A stretch of 64,000 bases of DNA, from the NCBI GenBank assembly GCA_930367215.1, contig OV884060.1, positions 101,828,151 through 101,892,150 on the forward strand, written 5' to 3'. Under the pieces are notes generated by a model that saw only the letters and a program-made list of their open reading frames with translations, was not told the DNA's origin and did no database searches. The position numbers were made by a program, and so were the translations under genes. Shown here piece after piece: positions 32,870 to 43,865 of this stretch (its first letter is position 1; the number at the start of each line of letters is the position of its first letter). The DNA comes from Pollenia angustigena (Eukaryota; Arthropoda; Insecta; Diptera; Polleniidae).

Positions 32870-33335
32870 ACTGAAATATATTTGTTTAATAGTTTTAAGA
32901 CTTTTTATGTTTAATAAATATTTTATTGTTATTTTTTAATCAGTTTGTTCTATTTATATGATTATAGGGAAGAATTACGTAAAATAAATCATGTATAAAG
33001 GTATATTAACTAAAATAACAAAACAATAATACATTTAAATTTTAGCATTATTTTTTGGCAGTTTGGGATTTTTTTTGGCATTTTTTAGCATTGTTTGAAA
33101 GCCGATTTAGCTGTAAAATATTTTTGGATATGGCCACACTGCATCTCCTTCATGTATCGTTTAGTGTAATTATTCTCTCCCACAAGTATTCTCACCTTAT
33201 CGAAGTCTGGTTGATGTCCCGTTTTTGCACAGTGGGCTGCTAGTGCTGTTTTTTGTGTTAAAGGTTTGTCATTTGATTTTAAGTCGGATAGTGTGCCAAA
33301 AGTTTGTATATTAAATATTTATATTTTCTTAAGAT
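32867..33335. other. AT-rich spacer
   Basis: No gene recognised. Confidence 0.35.
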
Positions 33336-33372
33336 AAATATACATACATACATACATACATACATACATACA

Positions 33373-33404
<32 letters not shown>

Positions 33405-33420
33405 CATACATACATACATT
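33336..33420 (+). repeat. (CATA)n microsatellite
   Basis: About 20 uninterrupted CATA units with one TATA interruption. It explains the I-H-T-Y open frame. Confidence 0.97.
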
Positions 33421-34550
33421 ATTCGTAGTTTATGTTTTAATGTATGTATGACACAAACAAATATTGAAAAACCTCACAACTTTCCATGTTCTGACACATT
33501 TTTTCGTTATATCAGCAATATTTTCTTTACCAAACAATAATGTGAAGTTGTAACCCAGCGAAACTTTCCTTTTTTAATTAGAGTTAACGATACTAACGAT
33601 GGTTAGAGAGTCACTTTCAATGAAGCTTTTGGCAACATCGAAAAACAAAAAATATAATTAATGAAGATATTTCGGATATTGTACATAACCTGATTTTAAT
33701 TACAATAAATTTACTTCAAGTACTTACATACATGTATAGAGTAAACAAAATGTCTGTACAGAGCTCTTTCATACACCAAAGTAGTTCCGCTTAGGCCAAT
33801 TTGCGCCATGTAGCATGCGGACGAACTTCTATTTCTTTAACCATAAGGCAGCCATTAGAAAAAGACTTACGCTTTGCCTAAATTGTCCTTTCTTAGCGCA
33901 TGACTAATTCATCTCGACTTTCTACGCATGATTTCCAGATAAATTGTTTTTATCCCGAATCTATTCAGCAAGTCTTGACATGTTAAGTTTCCTATAATTT
34001 TTTTAAATACTTTGTTTTTTTGTTAAATTTATTTATTGCAAACTGAGTTTTTTTCTAGGTTAGGGCTGCCTGAAGTCTAAACCCTTCGACCAGGACATAT
34101 AACACAAATCACAACCGAACCTACAACAAAAACTTATGTATTCCAAAAACCAAACGTTTACAAATAAACCCCATCAAATTTTAATTTTGATACATTTATC
34201 AACCACATATTTCAGATTTAAGTCCAACAATTATACAACAGATACAAATCCTAACGAAAAAAACCCAAAAATTTTAACTTTGAATAAACTTTATTGAAAT
34301 CGATTAGTTGATTAGTTGAACGACGTTTACCCCAGGCAACAGTTGCTGGTAAAATTGCTTCATGTAAACAGCTTTAAAAGCTTGGGTCTTTTATGTTTTT
34401 ATTGTTTTTTTTTTAGTTTTTCGCTCTGCCAAAGAGAGCTACATGCATATATGTATGATAACAGTGCGAATTACGGGAAGTACTTGTTAATTGGTGTAAT
34501 GTAATAATAATAGCGATTAGGGGTGAATGACAATGCGTTTTTTATAGTAT
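33421..34550. other. AT-rich spacer, nothing recognised
   Basis: No domain-bearing frame. The stretch around 33770-33960 is somewhat less AT-rich but has no recognisable translation. Confidence 0.35.
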
Positions 34551-34637
34551 TCCCAGCAAGTCGTTACATCAAATTACCTTTATACCAGTTGAACTACTAC
34601 GACCTATTATCATAGCTATAAAAGTTTTTGCTGGGAG
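34551..34637. repeat. Short inverted-repeat unit, CCCAGCAA ends
   Basis: CCCAGCAAG near 34551 and TTTTTGCTGGG near 34637 are inverted and enclose about 65 bp. Similar CCCAGCRAAA phrases occur at about 33554. Possibly a tiny MITE. Confidence 0.4.
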
Positions 34638-34975
34638 CCAACGGGGCCATAAAACAACATGGCTTCACCTTTAGATAGTGAGTCTATGTTAAGGGCTAAC
34701 TATTGTACACTGCTGTAACCGTGGGTTCACTTATATGTTTATACCCGCACCACAACAGTGACAGGTTGTTATGCGTTTGTGCTAAAGTATGTATTACATA
34801 CAAATAGTGAGAATCGGTCAATATTTTTTATATAGCCCTCATATTAATCATCAGCGTTATCAACTTTGAAAATTCAAAACGCACAAAAATTGAGAAAAAC
34901 GCGCAATTTCAAGAAAAACGTTTCAGTTATTTTATTAATACTAGTTATTGAGTAAATTTGACAAAAAGATGTAAA

Positions 34976-35190
34976 TGCGGTTTACATCTTTGCAATTAAT
35001 GCCGAGTTTTTTTTTCTTTTTTCTTTTAAAGTAGTTTCTACGAAACTCTTTGCACGGTTACATTTACATTTTTTTCAAGCATTTTTTCAACTTTTTCAAC
35101 CCCGTTTTCTTCCCTACACCTCTTGCTAGCAAACAAAAAGTTGCATGCGAAAGTTGCGGCAAGTTGCGGCGTTAATTGCATAATGTAAAT
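34976..35190. mobile_element. PIF/Harbinger-like MITE, copy 2
   Basis: Matches 13202-13423 across TGCAATTAAYGCCGAG, CAACCCCGTTTTCTTCCCTA, AAACAAAAAGTTGCATG and GGCGTTAATTGCATAATG. The left terminus is rearranged (GATGTAAATGCGGTTTACAT) and the right end GTAAATATGGTA has drifted, so this copy is older or damaged. Confidence 0.75.
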
Positions 35191-35304
35191 ATGGTATTAA
35201 ACTTATAATTTTTGTATTGAAAATACATATAAGAAAAAACAATTAAAAAAAACTAAGCAAATTTGTTTGTATTTATTTTCCTAAACAATTTTTTATTGAA
35301 ATTA

Positions 35305-35530
35305 AGAACATTCCAAATGAAAATGCCAATTGAAATTCGAAATTGAGAAAATTCCAAATAAAATTGAGAATTTCAATTTGAAATTGAGAAAATTCCAGTT
35401 GAAATTGAGAATTTTAAACAAAGTATAATATACTAAATTTTGAAAATTCCAAACGAAATTGAGAGTTTTGACTTGAAATTGAGAAAATTCCAACTAAGAT
35501 TAAGAAATTTAAATTTTAAATTGATAAAAT
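35305..35530 (+). repeat. Degenerate minisatellite, GAAATTGAGAAAATTCCAA
   Basis: The unit GAAATTGAGAAAATTCCAA and variants alternate with GAAATTGAGAATTTT about seven times, with a period near 36 bp. It generates mirrored short frames on both strands. Confidence 0.8.
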
Positions 35531-35972
35531 TGAAGTATAAAATTTGTATCATGTTCATACTCATTTGGTGTTTTCCCAATTTCATCTGGAATTTTCTCAT
35601 TTTCAATAAAAAGCTGGTGTATATGATAATTTCATAAATTCTATAAAAAACTTTTTAAAAGATATTAAAGAATAATAGTATGGATTTAAAATTAATAATA
35701 CAGCAAATTGCATATATTGAAATGTGTCTTTTTATTTACATAATACAAATTATCTATAGACCGTTTTGCTTAGTGCACGCCTTAATCAGAATTTCTTGTT
35801 GTTTCATAAGTTTATAAGTTTTATAAAAGCGAATATATCATGGCAAACATATTTCCCTCCCTTAAACCGCACACACAAAAAACTTTTAATTACAACGTTA
35901 CCTCAAAACATAATTTTGTAATCAAGTAGGGTGCATCTTAGAAAATTTGTCTGTTAAAACTCCGGGGCAGTG
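35531..35972. other. AT-rich spacer
   Basis: Nothing recognised. Confidence 0.35.
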
Positions 35973-35974
35973 TA

Positions 35975-36991
35975 CACAGAAAAAATTATTGCCGAATTAT
36001 TTTCAAACAAACGCTTGTTTGAAATTTTTTTTGATTTCTACAAATTTTTTTACTGATTCAATCAATATTTTTGTTTGATTTTTATTTAACCAACAAAAAT
36101 GTGGACAACTCTTCAAAAATTTAATAAACGCGCTATTGGTTTGAAGTTTTCATAATTTTGTATGAAATATTTAACGCTCTTTAATGTTGTCGTCTTTTTG
36201 CATTTTTTTATTGATTGTAAGCAACACTTCTTTATGTGAAATATAAGAACTACAACAAAAAACACATGCAGTCTATTTTTAAAAAAGTACAGCAATAAGA
36301 AAAATGATAAAATAGCGTGACGAGGTTTGTAGTAAAAAAACAACAAAAACAATAGCAGGTAAAAAAAAAGTTTAATTTTTTTTTAAACAACAGAAAAAAC
36401 ACATTATAAGAAACAAAATAAATTTTTGGTTGGTTTCAAAGTTGGTAAAAAAAAAACAAAATCCCGTATTCAAATTTTTCAAATAGTTTGTTTAAATACA
36501 TCAAATACAAAAATAGAATGATGGCGGAAAACATATCGAGTCGGTCTGCCGCCGTTTTTGGTTACATTACTTCTTCATTAGCAAAGGAAAGGATAAAGCA
36601 ACAGTGAGTGATGAAGAAAAACACTGTGAGTATAACTATGACTTCGTTCAAAAATTATTCCAACAAAAAAATGTGTCTCAAAGCCAGCCGGCCGCTCTGC
36701 TCTGCTTCATCTTCGCCAACAGTGGTTGCTTGTGTGCGCGTCATTGCTTGTGCCAAAACTATTTTGTTTGATTCAGCAAAATTATTTGTTTGAAATTTAT
36801 ATGAATTTCAGTAAACTTTTTGTTTGATTCTGTAAAATTATTTGTTTGAAAAAATCGGCGTTTTTTTTCAATAAACAAAATGCAAATAAATTGTTTGAAT
36901 ATGCGAATTTGTTTGTAGGACCGATTTTAGACAAAAAATTGTTTGATTCTACAAATTTTTTGTTTGAATTGGAAAAATAATTTTTTCTGTG
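35975..36991 (+). mobile_element. CACAGAAAAAATTATT-ended TIR element, family C copy 1
   Basis: The ends CACAGAAAAAATTATTGCCG and AATAATTTTTTCTGTG are inverted and flanked by TA (35973-35974 and 36992-36993). 1017 bp. The interior carries an ATG-initiated segment ending at GTGAGT (36518-36603), then a GC-rich block AAGCCAGCCGGCCGCTCTGC and GTGCGCGTCATTGCTTGTGC at about 36680-36750. Repeated TTGTTTGAAT phrases line both ends. Sister copy: 60026-61045. Confidence 0.88.
36518..36603 (+). other. Candidate leader exon of family C, copy 1, with GTGAGT donor
   Basis: It reads MMAENISSRSAAVFGYITS then SLAKERIKQ with no stop for 28 codons, and GTGAGT follows directly at 36604. The beginning (ATGATG...AAAACATATCG) resembles the family B segment, although the two families share almost no other interior sequence. 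Promoter and function unproven. Confidence 0.4.
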
Positions 36992-36993
36992 TA

Positions 36994-37610
36994 TCAAATA
37001 GTCGGTCTTTAAATTTATGTTAACGTCCTGTTTTCGCAGATCTTACTGTTGTGTGAGTTAAAGTTTGATAGTGTGTGTTTATGCGTTTATAAATATATTT
37101 TATGTAACATGAACATAATTCTAATAGAATGAATTTATCCCTGCTGTTGCATTTTGTTTGCGGCTTGTTAGCGAGCATAAATTGTGGGTTGCTCTGGGAT
37201 GCGGTAATATTTCTTAATGATTCGCACACATACAACAAACGCGCACACTGTGGGGAAGTTTCGCGCATATAAATTAATTTCTTAAGATTCTTTAAAATGG
37301 ATCTTGGTAATCAAAAGATGATTTAAAATCGTGCAATATCTTCAGGAAAAACTATTGTGTACTATTACTGGGCGCAATCAAATGTTATCAGATCCAATGT
37401 CACCCAGTGAAGCAGAGCTAGAAAAAATATGGTCTGAGGTAACCATAGTCTAAGAGCAAGAGTATTTTAATTATATCGGTATCGGTATACCGAAAAATAA
37501 ACTAAATATTACAATTAAATAAATTAAACAAAAAGAAAACAAAAGTTTAAAAAAAGAAAAATATATTTAAAACAAATAAGATAATTAATCTATATATATA
37601 TATATGGGAT
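36994..37610. other. AT-rich spacer
   Basis: No gene. Minus-strand frames here have no domain. Confidence 0.35.
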
Positions 37611-37612
37611 TT

Positions 37613-37760
37613 CATGTCAAGTGACCCAACTTTTAAAATCGATGTCTTCCGATTAGGATGAAATTTACACCAAGGTTTGTCCTTTTGTATAGTATAGGTT
37701 ATACAAAGTATATTTGCTCTATGTCTTAGAACAAATGTATTTATTATCTTTATCTATAGT
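37613..37760 (+). repeat. TATGGGATTTCATGTC repeat end, copy 1
   Basis: TATGGGATTTCATGTCAAGT, GACCCAA, AATCGATGTCTTCCGATT and GATGAAATTTACACCAAG match the complement of 51290-51405. The start also resembles the TATGGGTAATTCCATGTC ends of 22817 and 25414, so the two families may be related. Confidence 0.6.
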
Positions 37761-37902
37761 TGGTTACTTTTTTTACCGATAACTCTGTCAAATATTTGTT
37801 GAATGTTTACATACCTTTAGCTATAAAAAACGAAGCAATTTCTTTCGAAAATAATATGTGATATTGACAACTGTCCTGTTGTGCGCTCTTTATGCCTAAA
37901 GC

Positions 37903-38262
37903 CTAAAGGGAGAGAATTAACGTCCGACGTTAAGGAACCCAGTTTCCCGGACGTAATTCCTTAAGGGTTTTCCATTCACATTCCTCAGGGATCCGAAGTC
38001 CAACATGATATCGCTCCAGAGGTGCTTGGATCTTATTTTGAGTGTTCCAGCGTATCGCTGTCCTCGCCACACGCGCTACACTTGTCAAATTCTGCTCTTC
38101 CAATTTGGTGAAGTTGTGCCCGTAGTTCCGCATGACCAGTCAGGATACGCACCGTCAAACTAACTTCAGACTTACTCCGGTTGAGGAGGCTTCTTAGTGG
38201 TCCTACACAAAGTCCCACTATTCCAGCTGGCCGTGTGGGTTTCCCTAGCCCACGCCTTAAAT
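37903..38262 (-). pseudogene. LOA/R1-type non-LTR retrotransposon ORF2 C-terminal fragment
   Basis: Minus-strand translation over two frames gives RSLLNRSKSEVSLTVRILTGH then AELRAQLHQIGRAEFDK and CSACGEDSDTLEHSK. It continues (frame change near 38035) through MLDFG-like residues, with LRNYVRETGFL or LKELRPGNWVP at the end. The order 'LTGH...LR..LH.IG...C..C.E...T.EH' is the conserved region after the RT/RNase H part of LOA/R1/I-type ORF2. Only the last 110 or so codons are present. GC content is higher than the flanks, as expected for a recently inserted or slowly decaying fragment. Confidence 0.72.
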
Positions 38263-38264
38263 AT

Positions 38265-39224
38265 AAGAAGTATTAAATATTAGAAATGAGCTGCCTCTAC
38301 AAGGTATTTCGATTTTTTCTTATCCGGATTCGACTGTAAGTAGAAATTGTTTTGTAAATAAAAAAAGCAATAATATTTTATTACATTTTTTGTACAAATT
38401 AAAATTGATCCAGAAAAACACAAAAAAAAATCAGTTTCAATAAAATATCTGATGACAATCTTGGGTATATATTTAATTTCAAGATCCTCATATATTATGA
38501 ATATGTCTGTTTTAGGAAACTTTCCCAAATATTTACACAATCAAAAGACACATGTACACTGTACATGCAAACAAACAAATACATTTTAGAGTCTAAAACG
38601 TAGAGTATGTATTGATGACTGTCAGTATAGTATTTGGGTTGCCAGTTTTTTTTCGATAAAAACGGAACAAATTTTAAAAACAGTAAATCAACGCAGGATT
38701 TTTAAAACTTTCACGGGACAAATAAGACAAAATTAAATAATTCTACTTTATAGTATTTTTTATTAAAAAGGTTAAGCCCTCCGAACAGAGGGAGTACTGT
38801 TGCATCAATTATGTCCATTCAATGTATTTATTATCATTTTATGGACAGTAACAGGCATGAAATGCCAATTATTTTTTTAACAAATATCTCAGCGATATCC
38901 CACACAAATTTTTGAAACTTCTTGATAAAGTATCAGTTTTTATGTTTGGCAACTTTATTGTCCTTTTATGTTTAAGTTTGAGTGTTTAGGTTAGAATCAA
39001 TCTCACTTTCGGATTATTTCAAGTACAAATTCGGGATTAAAGCCAACTAAGAAATTCTTAAACCAAGCACAGTTTAAAAATAGCTTTTACCTCACATTTT
39101 CTTAAGTCAATCCTTGAATAATAGCTTGAATAATCAGTACTTCAATCAAGCATTCTGCACTTGACACCGCTTCGGCTTGATGTTAATTTGTGTCTTAAAA
39201 ATTTATATAATTTACTGTTCTAAT
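38265..39224. other. AT-rich spacer
   Basis: No gene recognised. GGGTTGCCAGTTTTTTTTCG near 38636 resembles a hAT-like end but has no partner. Confidence 0.35.
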
Positions 39225-39290
39225 AGCACCATGGTGAAGGGTATATAAGATTCGTCATAGGCGAATTTAGCACTACTACTTGTTTTTCTT
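39225..39290 (-). mobile_element. DINE-1-like head fragment
   Basis: ATGGTGAAGGGTATATAAGA then the hairpin ATTCGTCATAGGCGAAT and ACTACTTGTTTT, the complement of the family head. The rest of the element is not recognisable. Confidence 0.6.
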
Positions 39291-39606
39291 TTGCATTTTA
39301 ATGTGTTGATTTTTTAGTTTTTTATCCATAACATATACATATATACAAGATTTGCCGCTTTAATAAATAAATGTGTATAAAACGAACAGCCGCACCAGTA
39401 TATTTGATTTTAATGCTTTTTTGGCAATGTTTATTAGTGGCTGGGCGGTCTAAGGAGCTACATTAGACATGATTTCTACTGGCTATAATTTCAAATATAA
39501 ATATATACGTACATTGGGCTCGTTTAATAGCATTTTTCATTATTCTTCAGGAGATAGGTTTCCGCATTCCTGGACGGTACTCTTTTTGAGTACTTCAAGA
39601 GTCTTA

Positions 39607-40394
39607 CAGCCGTATTCATAAAAAAATCATAATTCAGGTTTTAGATGAATTTTAGTTAATAAACATTTTAAGCCTAAAAAATCTTTTTTTAAAATTCGTA
39701 TTCATAATCAGCATTTTAACTAATAAACGTTTTACCGTATTTTTTAATTGAATGGTGGCAACGCTATCTCTTTTATTTGTCACTTGAATCATAACGATGC
39801 AAAACAGTGGTTATTAATTCATACTTGTACTCGTAAATACAATTTTTTTTGTCGTGTGTGAGAGTAAAATTGCTTTTTATAAATGAATAATTGTACGATG
39901 GTTTCTCTTTTACTTAAAAAAATAAAATTAGTTAAAAAATTATTTAGTAAAAGTGCAATTTATGTGTTGACTTTATTGTTAATAAAAAAAGTATTCAAAT
40001 AACGAGTTTTATTTTATTTGTTTTGATCGTTTACACATCACTAGTTAATTTTGTACTATTAATAATTTTTTAAGCTTTAATTTGGGAAATTGAAAAATAT
40101 ATTAATAATATCCATACATATTTTTGAATTTAATTTTATTATTAATGCATAAATACATAATAATATATTGAATGAAAATTTCTCGCAAAAATTTTCAAAA
40201 TGTGCATAAACACAAAGCAAAAATGCCATTTTAAAATAGGTTTAAACAAGGATCCAACCAATTTTAATATTCGCTTATTTACACAAGGTTTAAAATAGGA
40301 TTTTTAAGGTAATATTCGCTTATGAATACAATTTTAACGATTTATGCTTAAAACAGATTTGAAATGATGTTTAAAATGTTTATGAATACGGCTG
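39607..40394. mobile_element. PIF-like TIR element, CAGCCGTATTCATAAA ends
   Basis: CAGCCGTATTCATAAA and TTTATGAATACGGCTG are inverted and flanked by TTA (39604-39606 and 40395-40397). 788 bp, no coding sequence. The same GCCGTATTCATAAA motif appears alone at about 9267, 17326 and 31812, so the family is numerous. Confidence 0.8.
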
Positions 40395-40397
40395 TTA

Positions 40398-40693
40398 TTA
40401 GTGTTCAAACAGAATTTTAGGCAAAAATTCACAAGCACTTAATTATAACGGCTGCAGTAACTTCAAATTCTCTCTCATTTTATTGATTTAATTTTTTTTC
40501 TGTTTTTAATTTTCTTTGTACAAAATGTATCGAATGAAAGCAAAGTATAATAAGTACAAGGTAGGTTCATTAGGGAGAATTGTATCATTAGTAACCCATT
40601 TAATGCGAAATAAATTTATTTGAATTTTGAAGTTAATATTTTCCTTTGTTTGTCGTTATATGTATCGACTATTCTTCTATGAAGGGAAATAGG
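40398..40693. other. AT-rich spacer
   Basis: Nothing recognised. Confidence 0.35.
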
Positions 40694-40695
40694 TA

Positions 40696-41522
40696 CACAC
40701 AGCAAAAAATACCAATGTTAAAATAACATGGAGAAATGTTGAGTGAAAATCATGGTAAATTCCTGCAAAAGTATGCCCTTTATTTAAATTTATCATTATT
40801 TCATATTAATTTTAAATGAAAAATATTAAAACAACCTTAAATCACGATTATTTAATATTATTCACTGTTAAAATAACATTGTTCAATATTGAATCCATAA
40901 AAACCAGTTTTATATTAAAATCAAAAGTTTATCTTGTTAAATTAACATGCATACATACTTAAGTATGTAAATTTTTTTATTTTCATGTTTAAAATATGTT
41001 ATAAAAAGTAGACAATTCCCGCATTCATTTAATTAAAATTATTTAGTTAAATAGTACATCAAGTTTTCAAAGTAGAATGATGACGAAAACCATATCGGTC
41101 AATTCTGCTGATGCTTCTGTTAACAGAGGAGAATACAAAATAAGTGAAACATGTGTTACAGGGGTAAGTGTTTTGAATTATTCTTAAATAAATCCATATG
41201 TTGTCTCTGAAGCTACTGCTCACTGTTATATCACACTCAAACCAACTTGATTCTACATTAAATTCACGTTGTTTGAACTTGAAATAACTTTCATTTAACT
41301 TGATTCGGATTGTTATTTCAATATAAATGAAGTTTTCCTCTAATTTTACTGCAATGTTAAATTTACATGAATTATAGTTATTTTAAAAGAAAAAAATGTT
41401 GTTTGCAAGTTTCTGTAAAATCATGTTAAAATAACATGAAACAACAATGAAGCAAAATCACTACTGAAAAATGTAAAATCAACCTTGTTTTGAACGAATT
41501 TACATTGATTTTTTTTTGTGTG
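40696..41522 (+). mobile_element. CACACAGCAAAAAAT-ended TIR element, family B copy 2
   Basis: TA then CACACAGCAAAAAATACC on the left; ATTTTTTTTTGTGTG then CA (TA mutated) on the right. 827 bp. The interior matches 47516-48281 directly and 13427-14270 in reverse. It contains the best-preserved leader-exon candidate (41077-41163) followed by GTAAGT. Confidence 0.82.
41077..41163 (+). other. Candidate leader exon of family B, copy 2, with GTAAGT donor
   Basis: 29 codons: MMTKTISVNSADASVN then RGEYKISETCVTG, followed at once by GTAAGTG, a consensus 5' splice site in phase 0. Copy 1 (13856-13776) keeps the frame with two codons lost. Copy 3 (47897) has a 1-bp deletion and a damaged donor. Conservation of frame in two of three copies suggests former coding use; what it was spliced to is not visible inside the element. 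Confidence 0.45.
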
Positions 41523-41649
41523 CAGCATTGTTGAAAAGATGACTGTCTATTTGTGAGAGCATAAGAAAAAACCTTCTCAAAATAAAATAGATTTTATTTC
41601 ACGGCGGCTTTCCACGACTACTTGTCATTTCAAATTCTATAGAATATTT

Positions 41650-41800
41650 AGTTTCGTCGCAGTTCTGTTTGAACACCAAGGCTTGTTGATATAGGCTCGT
41701 GACTTCAAGATGCCATCATCCAAAACGGGTAGATCGAACGATCTTGCCGGTCAGTGCATATCACCAAAATGATTAGATTGGGCTACCTGTAAATTCAGCC
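41650..41800 (-). pseudogene. mariner-like transposase fragment
   Basis: The complement contains ACCGGCAAGATCGTTCGATC, matching the codons for the R-S-C-D-L-T-P-L-D region of the mariner at 21958. Then comes GGCATCTTGAAGTCACGAGC, giving a GILKSRAYINKP peptide comparable to GYLK...DKPATI. The rest of the gene is gone. It is a different mariner lineage from the two copies near 18.5 and 22 kb, judged by KSRAYINKP. Confidence 0.55.
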
Positions 41801-42850
41801 ATCAGAAAATCTAAATAATTATTCCTCATTCTTAATAAGTATAACGCTACATTTCTTATTGACTTCTATATTGTATATGTTTATTTAACAAATGTTAAAG
41901 CAAAACTGACATTCACCTCTATTTGCAAAAATTATAGCATCTTCAGTTGCATGATTTTTATACTTTACTTGCGTTCTACGTTTCAAGTTACATGCAACGC
42001 TTTGTATGTGGAATCAAATAAAATTTGATTTGTCCAATTCAGCTGATTTGTTTGAACGCTGCTTGTGACACTTAAAAAAGTTGAAAATAAATCTGCTTTT
42101 CGCATTAAACGCCTTAATGCTTCATACGCTTTTGTGCATGTAACTTGTTAAACATAACTACACAGATTCTACTTTTTGACAGCTGATGAGGCAGCGATAA
42201 GGCGTGTAACCGTGGTGGTGACCTCCAGCTTTAGGTTGATGATTTTTGCATTTCTTACTGTAGTTGTTCAGTAAAATGGACGAAAATTAACAATATGTAA
42301 ATAATAATACTTCTCAAATTTGGTAGGGTATTTTGAAAAGTAAACAAATCGTTTCAAATAATATGGTCCATCTTCAATGCTTAAATCTTTGTTTGATACT
42401 GTGCATGTTGCCTTACAGTTTTTCCTTTTTTAGCCACGAATATTTCAATTCACAGTAGATATTATATTTAGTTAATGTTTTTAAACTTTGAGCGTGTCAA
42501 TTGAGGAAGTGAGTTCTAATACTCGCTACTTGCACCTCAAGACATTTTTCATCTCAAAAAACGTATAATAAGCTAAATGTGACTTTTTCAGCTGATTCCT
42601 TTTTGCTATTTTATTAGAGTGACAAAAAGGGAAACAATTTTTCTTGAAAAGAGTTCTGACAGCATCTTATTTTAAATTGCAAGAGCGAGTTTTGGAGCTA
42701 TGCACTGTAAGAAAAGAGTTTTGGAATTAACTTTTCTACAAGTAGCAAGTTTTGCTTCTTGTAAACTATTTATATTTATAAAACAAAAAAATTAAATTTA
42801 ATTAAAAATTGGATTCATAAGTCTTCATTTTCTTAAAGGTTGTAATTTTC
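41801..42850. other. AT-rich spacer
   Basis: No gene recognised. Confidence 0.35.
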
Positions 42851-42851
42851 T

Positions 42852-43262
42852 TCAGCGGTATTCTTCTTCCAAAGCATCACCATTTTTATCCAAAATATCC
42901 CGGTAAAACTTTAAAGTTTCTATTCCTCGCCAGTCTACATCAAAATGCTTTTGAAGAAGTATGTCCACGTCAACCAACTTTTTAGGTTTTATGGTAACAG
43001 TATAAGGTTATCGTCGTGGCTTAATCATTGCTAGTGACTTTCTTTGTTTAAAATGCTTTTGGGAGCTGCACTAGTGACCGATAGCTGACAGATAGTGCTC
43101 CTTTCCTTGTACAAAAAATATCTTTTGTTTTTTTTCTCGATAATGATTCGTTGCTTTGAACACAGATGAAAACTCTGTTTTCCAATCCTCAACAGCAATT
43201 TCCTCAGTGACCTTATAGACTGTTACTAATTCTAATAATATGTCCAGGTACTATTGTGGATT
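42852..43262 (-). pseudogene. Unrecognised degenerate coding remnant
   Basis: The minus strand gives YLDILLELVTVYKVTEEIAV then EDWKTEFSSVFKATNHYREK near its start, and after stops and a frame change KPKKLVDVDILLQKHFDVDW then RGIETLKFYRDILDKNGDAL with a stop at about 42854. The amino-acid composition and long protein-like runs support a real former gene, probably from a mobile element given the setting. I do not recognise the family. Confidence 0.45.
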
Positions 43263-43359
43263 AATCATAGTTTCAACACTTCTTGTTGATAAGCCCGAAA
43301 ACCATAACTGCCGGTAGGAAGGAGTGTCCGACAACAGGAAACGCCATTGTTATCTTATT

Positions 43360-43865
43360 AGAACAAACGCCGATGCTCACACCACGTGTACATAAACCCA
43401 GATTTTTTATTTTTGGAAATTTTTGCTCTTGCCGTTCTCCAGACATACAGAAATCTGTAATGTCTTTGTATGGAAAGTGTCACGCCTACTTGTCCAATAC
43501 CGCTCAAATTGTCGGGTGTTGCATTTTGATAACCAATATGCTTGTATCTAGTTTGGAAACGTTGGCTTCTGCCGTTCTCCAGAAATACATAAAAATCAAT
43601 AAGGGATTTTTGGGTACAATAAGAGGCATCCACAGTTTTTTTGCTCATATCTCACTGATCAGGCTGAATTTTAATGACATAAATGTGTATCTACCAAGTC
43701 CCTATTATACCTGCGTTATTCGGAAAACCCATGTCAGCGGACAGACGGACATCGTTAAATTAACTTTGCTCCTCACAAGGATCCAGAAAATATATACTTT
43801 AAAGGGTCTAAGATGAATATTGTAGAAATTCCTAGCGGAATGACAAACTTTGACCATCGGTGAAG
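43360..43865 (+). mobile_element. DINE-1-like body and tail fragment
   Basis: CTCTTGCCGTTCTCCAGA, TTTTTTGCTCATATCTCA, GCGGACAGACGGACATCGTT, AATATATACTTTA and a closing GGTGAAGGTA follow the same order as in 2137-4258. The 177-residue frame across it reflects this repeat and is not a gene. The head is missing. Confidence 0.7.

Noticed and set aside
33304..33540. IHTYIHTYI repeat frame
   Set aside because: Encoded by the (CATA)n microsatellite.
35305..35637. Mirror-image frames on both strands in the GAAATTGAGAAAATTCC region
   Set aside because: Minisatellite translation; neither strand is favoured.
43283..43816. 177-residue open frame, the longest uninterrupted frame outside the recognisable retrotransposon sequence at 58.7-61.6 kb
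   Set aside because: It lies inside a DINE-1-like body and tail (CTCTTGCCGTTCTCCAGA, GACGGACATCGTT) and has no domain; related frames appear in other copies of the repeat.
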